NCBI RefSeq assembly: GCF_002078875.1
Contig: NC_034411.1
Span: forward strand, 51,289,695-51,353,694
From: Numida meleagris
Taxonomy: Eukaryota > Chordata > Aves > Galliformes > Numididae
Direction: 5' to 3'
DNA: 64,000 nt
Shown here piece by piece: positions 20,296 through 31,200 of the stretch. How positions within the stretch are numbered: the stretch's first letter is position 1; the number at the start of each line of letters is the position of its first letter. The position numbers and the translations under genes are program-made. The notes beneath the pieces are model-generated. The model saw only the letters and a list, made by a program, of their open reading frames with translations, did no database searches and had not been told where the DNA came from.

Positions 20296-20518
20296 GGAGG
20301 TTAAGATTTCATGTTAGGAAAAATTTATTTTCAGAAAGAGCAGTGAGGCATTGGCACGGGCTGCCCAGGGAGGTGGTGGAGTCACCATCCCTGGAGGTGC
20401 TCAAGAACTGTGTGGATGTGGCACTGAGGGAAGCGATCAGTGGGCATGGTGGGGATGGGTCAACAGCTGGACTTGATGGTCTCAGCGGTCTTTTCCAACC
20501 TTAATAGTTCTGTGATTC
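20296..20518 (+). mobile_element. CR1 3' fragment
   Basis: Forward CR1 3' end: GGCACGGGCTGCCCAGGGAG, GTGGTGGAGTCACCATCCC, CTGGACTTGATGGTCTCAG and a terminal TAGTTCTGTGATT. It lies directly after the LTR fragment. Confidence 0.9.
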
Positions 20519-21149
20519 CAGGAGAGCGAGGCTTAGCACATCTAGTGGTTCCTTGGGAAGACAAATGCCATCGCAGGGCAGCGCTAGAAGCAGAGAAATT
20601 TTCAACTCTGCACTGCAACAACCAAAAACAGTGGTGTATTATCACCATCACCTGCATCAAAATTAGAATTCCTTTTAACTTGCTGTGAAAAACGCTACTG
20701 ACAAAAACTGCTCATAAATTACAAGCATGGGCAACAGAGCAGCATAGCAGCGTCCCCCAAGTGATGGCTTACTGTCATAATGGAGTTCACAGATGATGAC
20801 AAATAATCATTCCTCAAAGGCAAAAGAAACGAGTTAAAAAGGCCACCTTTTATTTATTTATTTTTGGTTATTTTAAAACACGCAAGTGAATGATCCAGGG
20901 CAACTGCTTACAGCCATGTGATGCAGCTGTCTATAGGCACTTCTGATTGTTTAAGCAATACTTCCAGCATTTCACTTCAAAGAAGCACTTTTCTCTATGA
21001 AAAGAAGCCACCATGAGAGATGAGAAAGATGTAAGAGGCTTCTCGGTGTGCCTTTTGCAGAAGACAGCTGTAAGAAAGGCATCTCTTTGCTGCTTAGAAG
21101 AGATTACGATTAATTCACAGACTTTCTTACACCCTCCAGGCTTTGAGAG
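20519..21149. other. Intergenic sequence upstream of the SYNJ2 CpG island
   Basis: No repeat or gene recognised. A + strand ORF with a good start context (GCCACCATGA at about 21013) begins here and runs to 21399; see the findings. Confidence 0.55.
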
Positions 21150-22240
21150 AGCTGTGGTCCCACCGCGCGCGTCTCACCCGTGTGTAAATAGGATTTCTGC
21201 TAGAAATCACACCACACTGTTGCTGCTCTCTGGCGACGTGGGCAAGACTCGCCCCACCGCCACGGCGGGGCAGGCCCGGCCGGAGGAGCGGGGCGGCAGC
21301 CGCAGCCTTCCAGGCGAGGCGCCGCGCGTACCGCCCCCCGCCCACGGCGCTGCCGCCCCACGCGAGCCCCCGCAGCGCTCCGCGGTGCGGCCGCGGTGAG
21401 GCGGTGGCGGTCGCTGCTCCTCCCCTCCGCCGCGGGCAGGGCTGGCGGAGCACACCTGCCCCGGAGGAGGAGGAGGAGCCGGAGGGACAAAGTTGACTCT
21501 GGAAAGTTTACGAGGGAGCGTGGGTGGGAAGAGAAAGGGGGAGAGGGGAAGGGCGCTGCCCAGCCGCGGGCAGCCCGCTCCCTCGGAGGCCCGCGGCGCC
21601 CGGTGCTGCGAGCGACGGCTGCCATGGCTCTGAGCAAAGGGCTGCGGCTGCTATGGAAGCAGGAGCCGGGGCCGAGCGCGCTGCTGGAGACGCGGGGCCG
21701 CCAGGACTGCCTGCTGCTGGAGGCCGGCACCATGGCGGCGCTCAGTAAGTGAGGGCGGGAGCAGCGCGCTGCGTTCGCGAGGCACCCGTGGGTGCGCGGA
21801 AGCGGCCGGGAGGCGCGGGGACCCCGTGCCCTGCCGCGCGCGGGAGGTGGCCGGCTGCTCCCTCCCCAGCCTGCTCCGTGCTCCGGGTGCCTGCAGCCTC
21901 CCCGCAGCCGCTGAGGGGGAGAGGGCTCCGGAGGAGGGTCCCGCTGTCGGGATGGGACTGGGTGCCCCCGTGTTGAAGTTTCTCTCCGGCTGCGTCAGTG
22001 CCAGCCAACTGCCCAGACGTGCAGTTTACGCACAGGCGGGTCGCAGCAGAGCTCGGTGTGGATGACTTGACTGAGACTGGCGTCCTGCAAAGAGAACTTG
22101 CTTCCTGCTGCGTGCCGTGCCCGTCCTTGGGGTTCGTGCCATGCACGGTATGGGTGCACCTGGCGCTCGGTGGAGCGGCCGGGGGCCCTCAGGCGGGGCA
22201 GTGGCAGCCACCGGTGCGCTCAGGATCTCGTGATTAGGGA
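21150..22240 (+). promoter_or_regulatory. SYNJ2: CpG island, promoter and 5' UTR of SYNJ2
   Basis: The sequence turns sharply CG-rich with dense CpG from about 21160 to 22240, centred on the first SYNJ2 exon, against an AT-rich surround. GC boxes occur, such as GGGGCGG at 21290-21296. No TATA box is apparent, as expected for a CpG-island promoter with dispersed starts. The transcription start cannot be fixed from sequence. Open frames on both strands here (up to 177 codons on the reverse strand, 21200-21733) are expected by-products of GC richness. Confidence 0.8.
21624..21744 (+). CDS. SYNJ2: SYNJ2 coding exon 1
   Basis: Residues 1-40 plus one base: [16 protein letters not shown] to LEAGTMAAL. 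The start was chosen because the context is GCCATGG and MALSKG is the family N-terminus. The frame is open upstream to at least 21396 but has no ATG there. The donor is CTCA|GTAAGT. Confidence 0.96.
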
Positions 22241-25200
22241 TGGTAAGGTGCAAAAGTAACGCAGGAGAACGTGCTGTGCTCGCGTTGTGCTGATAGACTG
22301 TTGTTAACTGTGGCCGGCTCTTACCTGCTCCTGCAGTTGTGCCTTTGTTGCGGCGTGGAATGCGTCTAGGGGAAAAGGGGGAGGGCTAAACTGTGAACTT
22401 TGTGGCAAAATCTGTGTGTACGCAGTGCTTTGCACGGTGCTGGTCACAATGGCCCTCCCAGGAGAGCAACAGGAAGCTGGATCAGATCTTCCACAATACG
22501 CTGCGGCAAGGCTTCCAGGCTGACAAGTTTGGTTGTCAGGTATCAGGGCTTTTTATGAGTGAAGAAGGCCAACCAGGCCCACAGGAGACAGGCGATTTTT
22601 ATGAAAAGTTCTAAACGTGGAAAAAATTTTAACAAGTCCCGATAAAGCTCTGTTACTGCCGCAACATGCATTGCCTTGTGTTACTGGAATTTTATATTGT
22701 GCGATACTTTGAGAGTTCCGTTACTTGTTAAATTCATTTGTTATAGTGGATGTTCATGGGCAGAAAAAAATTTCTGTATGTTTTTGGCCAGATTTCAGTG
22801 AGCTGTCAAAATGACAGGTCTGGTAGTACAGACCAGCGTAGTGCTTGCCTTTTCTGATCCAAAAATGTATTGACAGTAAAACTGTCCTTTAACATCAGTG
22901 AATTTTGATCTGGCTTCTGTTACTCCAATCCAAACCCAGAGCAACTCCACTGTCTAAAGCCAATGTGCATGTGTAGAACTGAGACCTGTGCTCATCTAGC
23001 AACCCCAGGCCTTTGTATAACCAGTCACTGAGAATATTATTTACAGTCTCACTAATTTAAGGAATCATCAACTTAAAATAGACTTTTCTCTCACGATGTT
23101 GCTATCCTCCATCTGAATGCCTGTAGCTAGAAGTGTGGAAGTGGTTAGAGAATTTATATGGTCTCTTCTAAAATGTGTGTTATTTTGCATTAGTGGTGGG
23201 GTTAGACTCGATGATCTCTCAAGGTCCCTTCCAACCCCTGCAGTTCTGTGGTGGCTGCTGTAAAAAGCGGTTTCCCATGCCGTTGGAAAGTCACTACTCG
23301 AGATAACTGTGATCATTCATGCATTGGCATCTAGCCGACTTTGTGTTAATAGATTTGCTATGTTAATTCATTTAGTTTCTCTTCTTGCCTGGTTCTGTTC
23401 CTATGTTAGAGGAAAAGGTAGTTTATCCAGTTGAGCCAGTTTAGTTCCTTTCTTCTATTTATGAAGCAAAGGACCAGAAAAGGAGGGGAAACCGGCAGCA
23501 GGTATTGTGATGGTAAATTTACAAGGACTGTGAAGAGGAAACTCCATGGTCAAGATGTTAACAGAGACAAGGTCAATTCTGTTTTGATTGCCTTCAGGTT
23601 GTTACTGGCTGTAAAACATTTCGGATACACTAGCCCTAAGTTTGTGTTAGTTTGGGCTACTCTGATTTTCCATTTCTGAAATGAAGATAGAAAGAATTGC
23701 ATGCTTGTGGTGATGAGGAAGTAGTGTAATTCTGCCTTTTGCAGGCTTCCACGCTCTAAATGAAAACAAATATGTAAGTTGTTCAGTAGTTCGTGCAGTT
23801 TTGCGGTAGCAGCCTTAATCTGATAGAACTGTAGAAAGGAATAACTGGATGGACAGTGAAAGCCGGAAAACAAATTTTAGTCATTATCTGTTATTTTTTT
23901 CTTAATAATTACTGAATATCTCTTTTGCTCTTGAGCAGGCGTGACATCTGCATTTTGACCCGAAGAAGTTTAGTCACTTCCTTTCCTGCTATCCAGTTTA
24001 AGTAGCAAAATGGACTGAGAATCATCCTAGAGGAAGAAATGTTATAAGCACAAAATCTGGGAAATGCACATAGTATCTGTAGAGGCCATAAAACTCTGCC
24101 AAGCTCAGAATCAACCCTTTCAATTATGTAAACCAAAACTTTGATACTGTCTCATGGGAGACGAGATATTTTTTTCCTCTCCTGATGTATTGTAAAGGTT
24201 ATGATGACAATGTATTTCAAAATTCAGAGTTTTAATACTTAAAAATATTTGCATGTTCGATTTCAGCAGTGGAAAAGTGTTATGAGGATCTTCAATTGTC
24301 TGAGAAGCCAGGAATTCATAAAATAACCACATTCAGGCTGTAACTGAAGTCTAACTTGAGAAACTTATGTAAAGGTCAAGGAAACCAAAATTCCTTGGGA
24401 ATCCTAGCCAGGCTACCCCAACTCCTTTTTCTGTACAGTGAAGCAATGTAAGAGTCACACAATTTTCTGTTCTAGCCGAAGTTAAACAGTGTTTTTAAAG
24501 AAAGTAGTTTTTTTCCTTCTTTTCTCGTGATGTCACTGTAGGGTGGAGGGTAAAACTCACTGCTTTGAGTTTAACAGCATGAAAGAATTCCTCCAGGAGT
24601 TCACTGAACTAGAACATCAGAAATTAGCTTCTGCCATGGAAGAGAGTTACAGGCTTGCAGTGTGAAGAAGAATCATCACTGCTTCAGAAGCTTTTCCTTA
24701 CATGAAGGGTATGTAGGTAGAAATGCTGTTGCTTCTTTTAACATGGTAGTTTTAACACTTCATAGGTAAAGTGAGCTGTATATTATAGCCATAATGCTGC
24801 AAATATAGTTCTCTAACTTTATTACAGAAGTGAAATTATGTCAGCAGGAATGCTCAGCTACTGAAATTCATCACAAAAATGTATTTTTGCATGGGCAGGG
24901 CCAAAGGATGCGCAGACATTAAAAATTTTTGTTACAGCACCTATCAGAATGGAGCCTAACTGACCTCGGTCTTTCGAAAATACCAAAATTCAGAGCTGAT
25001 AAAGTGCACGATTTGCAAGTGTGTCCAGAGGTTTTTTCTCCAGGCTGTCACTCAGAGATCAGGGAGATGAGCCTGTACTGGAGGCAGATGGGCACAGTTA
25101 GGTGGTGGAGCATCTCCATGCCTCCTCAGCAGCATCAGGTGTAGGTGAAGCCAGAGCAGAGCCCGGCAGCAGGAGGGATGCGCGGCCAGACGCTGCTGTG

Positions 25201-28200
25201 TGCACATTCACCATTTGCCATTAGTTTTGCAATTCTGTGTACGCATATGTCACTGAGTGGGGCTATGGAAATCAAGCATGAGTAATTGTGCAAACATACT
25301 GTGAATGTATTACTGTATGTTACATGCTATCAAAAACAATGAGCCCAACAGCACGACTTGTTTTACTCATATGCCTGGTTATTTATGTAACTCCTCTCTT
25401 TATTGTATTTGTATTCCTAAAACTTCTTATTTATTTTTAAAAAAATGAAATACAGTTTTTCATAAAATTTTCTGTGGTTTTATGATGTTTGAACTTCTCC
25501 CATCTGTGGATTTCTACAAGCCTTTTATAGTGGAAGGAATCTGTCTGACAGAAGCCTTGTGTATGCTGGCTACGCTGTCAGTGTCTTTGTGTGAATATAT
25601 ATAACATTAGCCACATAAAGATAATGGTCTAGCTCCAGGGCAATGACTTAGGAACTTCTCCTTTATGTTCTTGGCTGCCCGCAGACCACAGGAGTGGCCG
25701 GTACAAACCCAGTGATCTTTTGAGTCCATTCCTTGGCTGTGAGTGAAAATGTCCAGATCCACACATACAAGTATGAAAGCATAATCCCTTGCTGGAAAAG
25801 AATGATTCCAGTTATAGAGAAAGCTGGTGAACAAACTGCTACTTTGTCAAGTTTTCAAGCAGAAAAAACACTTTCCTATAGAAAATTGATGAATATATTG
25901 CTTAAAATGTTGAATATCCAGACTCTGTTAAATGAAACTCTGACCACAGACCTTTTCCCAACCCCACATTGCTTGACATATACGCTATTAGAGGACGCAT
26001 CTTGACTTGCATAACATCTATGTAGCTTGAACTGGATGTGAATAGGAAGTTTTTAGCAACAAAAGTTTAGGAATGTAAATGACAATACAACAAAGTACTT
26101 TAGGTTTGTCTGAGAAAAAACAGGAGTTGGAAGCAACTTACTTATCTTAACTCATATATCACCAGATGTTGGAGGTATTTCTGTGTTAAGATGCTAGTGC
26201 ATGTATTTTTTTTCTCATTTTTTTTGTATATGAAATTTGTTTAATTACACATTTGCTCTTTCTTGTAAAAATTCACACCTCTTTGACCAAAATGCTAAAA
26301 GAAGCACAAATAAAGCCCCCACCACATCAATCCAGTAGTTTGCAAATATGCACTTATATGCGCTTACATATTCTGAAGTGTTTCTGTAGCTACAAAGTGG
26401 ATATCGAAATACTTCCAGAATCAGGCTTAAGCGGAGAGCCAGAATCCGTAACCTGGCCCCTGACCTTCTTGAAGAGCTCTTTCCGTGGTTTTCCCTGAAA
26501 GTTGTAGGTGTTACTGTTCCTGCCCTTAATGTAGGACCTGGGACTGAGGTGCCTTCCTGCAGTCACTGGGCTTTCTGGGCACCACAGGACTGGCAGCTGT
26601 GGTGGTTCTTGCTGAAGCCTGGGGGTCACCACTTGAATAAAGGAAGCTGTGTGCACCTGGCCAGTTCCTGCTAGATACTGCATCAAATGTGCAGCTTTGG
26701 TAAGCAGGAAGTCACACTTGGATAGTAGGTGTATGACTTTTTGTGTGGCTCTGAAATATTTTATGCTTCGAAACAGCTCACTTTTGGTTGAATTTATTAT
26801 AATTTGATTTTATTGAATTATTGTGTCCCTCTTGTTTCACAAGAGTTAAAATTTTCAGCTAATGTGCTAACCTTACATATTGTTTACATCAGAAGCTTTT
26901 AAATAGCATTAAAACTCTTGAGGAATGCATGCAGTGTGCAATTCTGTAAAGCTGTTACGAACACACAATGCAGTTGTAATTAGTGCAGAAGGGTGGGTAC
27001 TCAATTATATGTTTAATGCAAGGAAAGATTGCTAAAAAATATTAGTGGGAAGCTTTAGAGGGGTTTGGTAATTACTAGGTGTACTCTCTGCTACCTGAAG
27101 CCATTGTAAAGCACTGAACAAATGCACTGTGTGTTTGGAAAAGTCAGCTGGTTCCCCAAGTAACACAACTTCGTGGTGAATTTCATCAACTTCAAGTGCT
27201 TCTGAAGCACTTCCTTTTGTTAAGTATGTATATATTTTCCACCTTTTTTCTTGAAAAAGAAAGGATTTTACCTGTAAGCAGAGTGTAGTTAAACCTCCAT
27301 TCTTCATCCTGGATTTTCAAGTAGACAGCACTTGTAGCCTCTGCATTTCAGGGCTTTGAGAAAGCCCTTACATAATAAAAACTCCAACAATGGAAACTTT
27401 AAGTGAAAAACACAGAAATAATTGTCATGTTACTGATTAGGAAAGTGCTATGTCTTTGGATGTATCTAGCTGTCAAATGTTTCTACTAAGACCGTCTTTG
27501 CAATATTATTCAATTCTGTTCAGTATGTTTTGTATTCTCCATGTACATCAACAGTCCTTTAGAATTCTGTAGTAATTTTTCCCTTTTGCTCTGCTCTTTA
27601 TCCAGTAGCACATTGGTTGCTTTGTTCTATTTCTAGTTGCTTGCTTTCTGATTGTGGCTCTTGTGTCCTAGTGGTGCTAGCCAATAGTCTTATGACCAGG
27701 TTTTGATGACATGAGGTGTCAATAAGAAATGTTAAAATTGTATAAATAATTACTTCCAGTAATAAGATATGAAATTGACTCAGGCCCTCTTCAGTGCCTT
27801 TGTAAAGTCACACTTTGGTCATTCTTTAATTGCATCATTTTTTACAGCGGGTCTCTGGCCCAAGCAGCATGACATCTCAGGATGTAGCACCAGGGAGTAT
27901 AATGGGATGGGAGCCTCCAGTATCTATGACAAATAGATGCTTTTCCTCACAAAAAATTTGGTCTCCCCACACTAAAATACCCTAGCCTCCCAGCTTATGT
28001 GCTCATACGGCACAGATGTGTTGGTTGGGTTTTTTTCTTCTTGGCCCGAGGAGTGAGGTGTATCCAGAGTTCAAGGAAGAAGCATTTTGTCCCTGCTTTG
28101 GATTCATGAATCCAAATATCTTCAGGGAACAAAATGAACCTAGAATAAGTATCAGAATGTGCTGTACGATAGAAGTTTTTGGAAAGTTGTTGTCTAGACA

Positions 28201-31200
28201 GAAAGAGAGGCAGCACAGCCCAACAGCCTCCTATGGCTTTGTGGTGGGAGCTGCACCTCAATTTAGGTGGCTTGTTTGGTTCTGAAACCCTGACTGCTGC
28301 TGATGTGCTAGCAAATGTTCTGTCTTATGGTCTGCCCAGAAGCAAGGGTGTTCCCCTACTACTGTTGGCAAAGCCCAGGTGTCTGTGCACATGGAGATGT
28401 CCTGTTCCAGGAGCTGATGGCCACTGCCATGGCCTGGGAAACTTTGGTGGCTTCTGTATGTGCTAGGGTCAGGTGCTTCTCACTGTTAGTCTTGTGCTGC
28501 TTATTCCACACTGAGATAAATTCCATCCTTTTGGATCATGCCTTTATCAGGCACATTAATGGCCAGCTTTCTGACATGCAATTTTATTTTGAAGAATATC
28601 ATTGTGTGTTCAAGATGTCACTGAAATGCTTCCAGATTATGCCTTGCCTGCAAGTTTGCAAGGTCCTGCCTCAGTGTGAGATCAAAATCTCTCCCTGTTT
28701 CTGTCATTCTTTGCTTTTTACCAAAGGTGGAATATTAAGAGCAATAATTCTGTTTATGTTTTTTCCTTTTTTCTTTTAACAGTAACAAAAATAAAGTTCT
28801 ACAGCAGAGAAGAAATTTAAGAAAAAGATATTGGTGTGTTGTTGCTGCTTTTTTCTATGTACTAGAGATGACATGGAGTGAGACATCACTTTTTTAAAAC
28901 TCTTGTTCTCTTTTTTAATGCATAAGGAAGGCCTAACACCATACAGAAAGAGCTGGGGCTGTTCAGCCTGGAGAAGAGAAGGCTGTGAGGCCTTTCAGTA
29001 TCTAAAGGGGAGCTACAGGAAAGAAGGGGACAAGATCTTTAGCAGGGTCTGTGGTGATAAAAACAAGGGAAAATGGCTTCAAGCTGAAAGAGGAGAGATT
29101 TAGGTTAAATATAAGGAAAAAATCTTTTACAGTGAGGATGGTGAGGCACTGGAACGGGTTGCCCAGGGAGGTGGTTGATGCCTTGTCCCCCAGGACTTTC
29201 AAGGCAAGGCTGGATCGGGCCCTGGGCAGCCTGATGTAGCTGTGGTGTCCCTGTTCATTGCAGGGGAGTTGGACTAGATGGCCTTCAGAGGTCCCTTCCA
29301 ACTCTCAGGATTCTATGATTCTATGGTATGCATATATATATATTTTAATGAAACATTGTTATATTCTATCTAAACTTTTTTTCCTTAAGTTCATTTTGGT
29401 GGTTTTTTGTTTGGTTTCTGTTTTGGGGTGCCCAGCTCTTAAAGGATGCTGTTATGGAAACACACACATTGTGAAAGTCTGGCAGCAAAAATAAAATTAA
29501 GAAAAAAAATATTAATTCTTCCTTATTTCTCACAGATGCAAAAACCGAGACAAATGTGTTTTGATTTCCTTTGGAGGGATTGCCTCTGCTGAGGAATTTA
29601 CAGGAATCGTGCTACTGGAAGCGTCCTTTCTGTCATTTCAGAACAACAGAGATGGACACTTATTTTCCAAACTTCTCTCTGAGCATCTTGCCTCTTGAAG
29701 TTTATAAAGGAAAATCTGTTTCTTTCCTTCCTGTCATCCGTTGCAGGCAGCTTGGTTTGTCCTATTTTATGCCAGGAGGTTTTACATTCTTTTTTTCAAT
29801 TGCTGAAGCTTACTAGGAGCAGAAGATTTTGCAGTATTAGCTAACTTCTGAAAGTGCCATGTTTCTGTTCATCTGTGGTCAAGAAGTAAGTGAGTATTTG
29901 AGAGTCACTCTTTTACTCATTCACAAGGCTAAATTTGCTCCTCATTAGGAAAGATATACTTGCTGGTTCAGGAAATAATTTATTTTTGCATTAAGGTAGC
30001 AGGAACATGTTTGTTCACATTCTGGCTTAATGCTTGTGCCCGTTGGGGTCAATTAACACAGGAATACACAAGTCTAGCAATGGCATCTGATTCTCTTGTT
30101 AATTTGTTTTTAAACAGCTAAGTCTTACTCTGTTACGGTATAAGCTCAGTTTCTCTTGAAATCAACATCTGGTGTGTGTCTACATTGAATTACGTTATCT
30201 CCTATAAAAAAATCTGATTCTGTTAGAAATTAGGCTGCCAGAATCTGGAAACAGAATCCATCTCTTTTTGTATGTTAAAAAAAGATAGACTGTATTTTAG
30301 CTTATGGCCAGACAGTTGTTTTTGTATTTTTTGTTGTTGTTGCTGTTAGTTCAGATCAGTGTAAAGTGCAAATGTGCTTATACATTCCTTTATGTATTTT
30401 GAAATGAATGTGGCATCTGCTAACATCTCTGCTGCAGAATTAGAGCATTACATTTTCTAGAAGGGTAGAGTGCCCCTTTCTTTCTTTTAGGATGATGTGT
30501 GGAAAGGCCTTGCACTTTTGTCCCATCTCTTTTTAATGGCTGTGCTCTTACAGAATTTTAATGCTACCTGTGTAGTTCTGCTTTCTGAGTGAGATCAACA
30601 GGATTGGTTTGATGTTGACTAGAGCGATCTTAAAATCTAATGAGAACAGAAAACTAAGGTTTGCTGTCTTTCATTTTGCTTCTCAGCTCCAGAAGAAAAG
30701 GATGCAATTAAAGGACAATATGAAAAACTCATGGATGCTTATGGCTGTTTAGGAGAACTTCAGCTTAAATCTGGTGAGTGACCATCTGTATGACTGAGAT
30801 TACAAAAATGTGCAGACAGTGTTGGCGTGCTGCAGTGCCAAATGGCTCGAATTGTCCACTTAGCACGTGAAAGCTAATGCAGCCTGTTATCTATAGTCTG
30901 GAAAAGATCTGTTTCTTTTTTGTGCTATGCCAGAAGCATACTTAAGTGATAGCCTAAGAATTTTGGATTTTCGTTTTTGTTTTGTCTGTTTTAGCTGCCT
31001 GAAGATAATTGTCATTTTTTTTTCTGCCACATTTGTACAAGGCAAATTCTGTTTTCTCACTTATTTTTTTATTTTTTTATTTTTTGAAGGATCATGTTTA
31101 AACAGTAAAAAATGATGGTTATTCGAGACTGCAGTCCTACAGATTCCCTGTCCTTGCTATAATGCCCAGTAAGGCAACTGCCTTTAATTGGGAAATTCTC

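Larger units (their letters stand above)
21745..30686 (+). other. SYNJ2: SYNJ2 intron 1
   Basis: An 8.9-kb intron. The CpG island tails off by about 22240. An exon-like island lies at 22462-22540 (see findings), with CR1 fragments at 23201-23251 and 28930-29327. The rest, including 23252-28929 and 29328-30686, shows no gene or named repeat; ORFs such as 28315-28779 look random. Confidence 0.8.

Noticed and set aside
21200..21733. 177-codon reverse-strand ORF over the SYNJ2 promoter
   Set aside because: It lies in the CpG island where stops are depleted, overlaps exon 1, and has low-complexity R, A, G and P-rich composition.
28315..28779. 154-codon + strand ORF in SYNJ2 intron 1
   Set aside because: Cysteine- and phenylalanine-rich translation ending in a phenylalanine run, no family resemblance and no splice signals supporting it.
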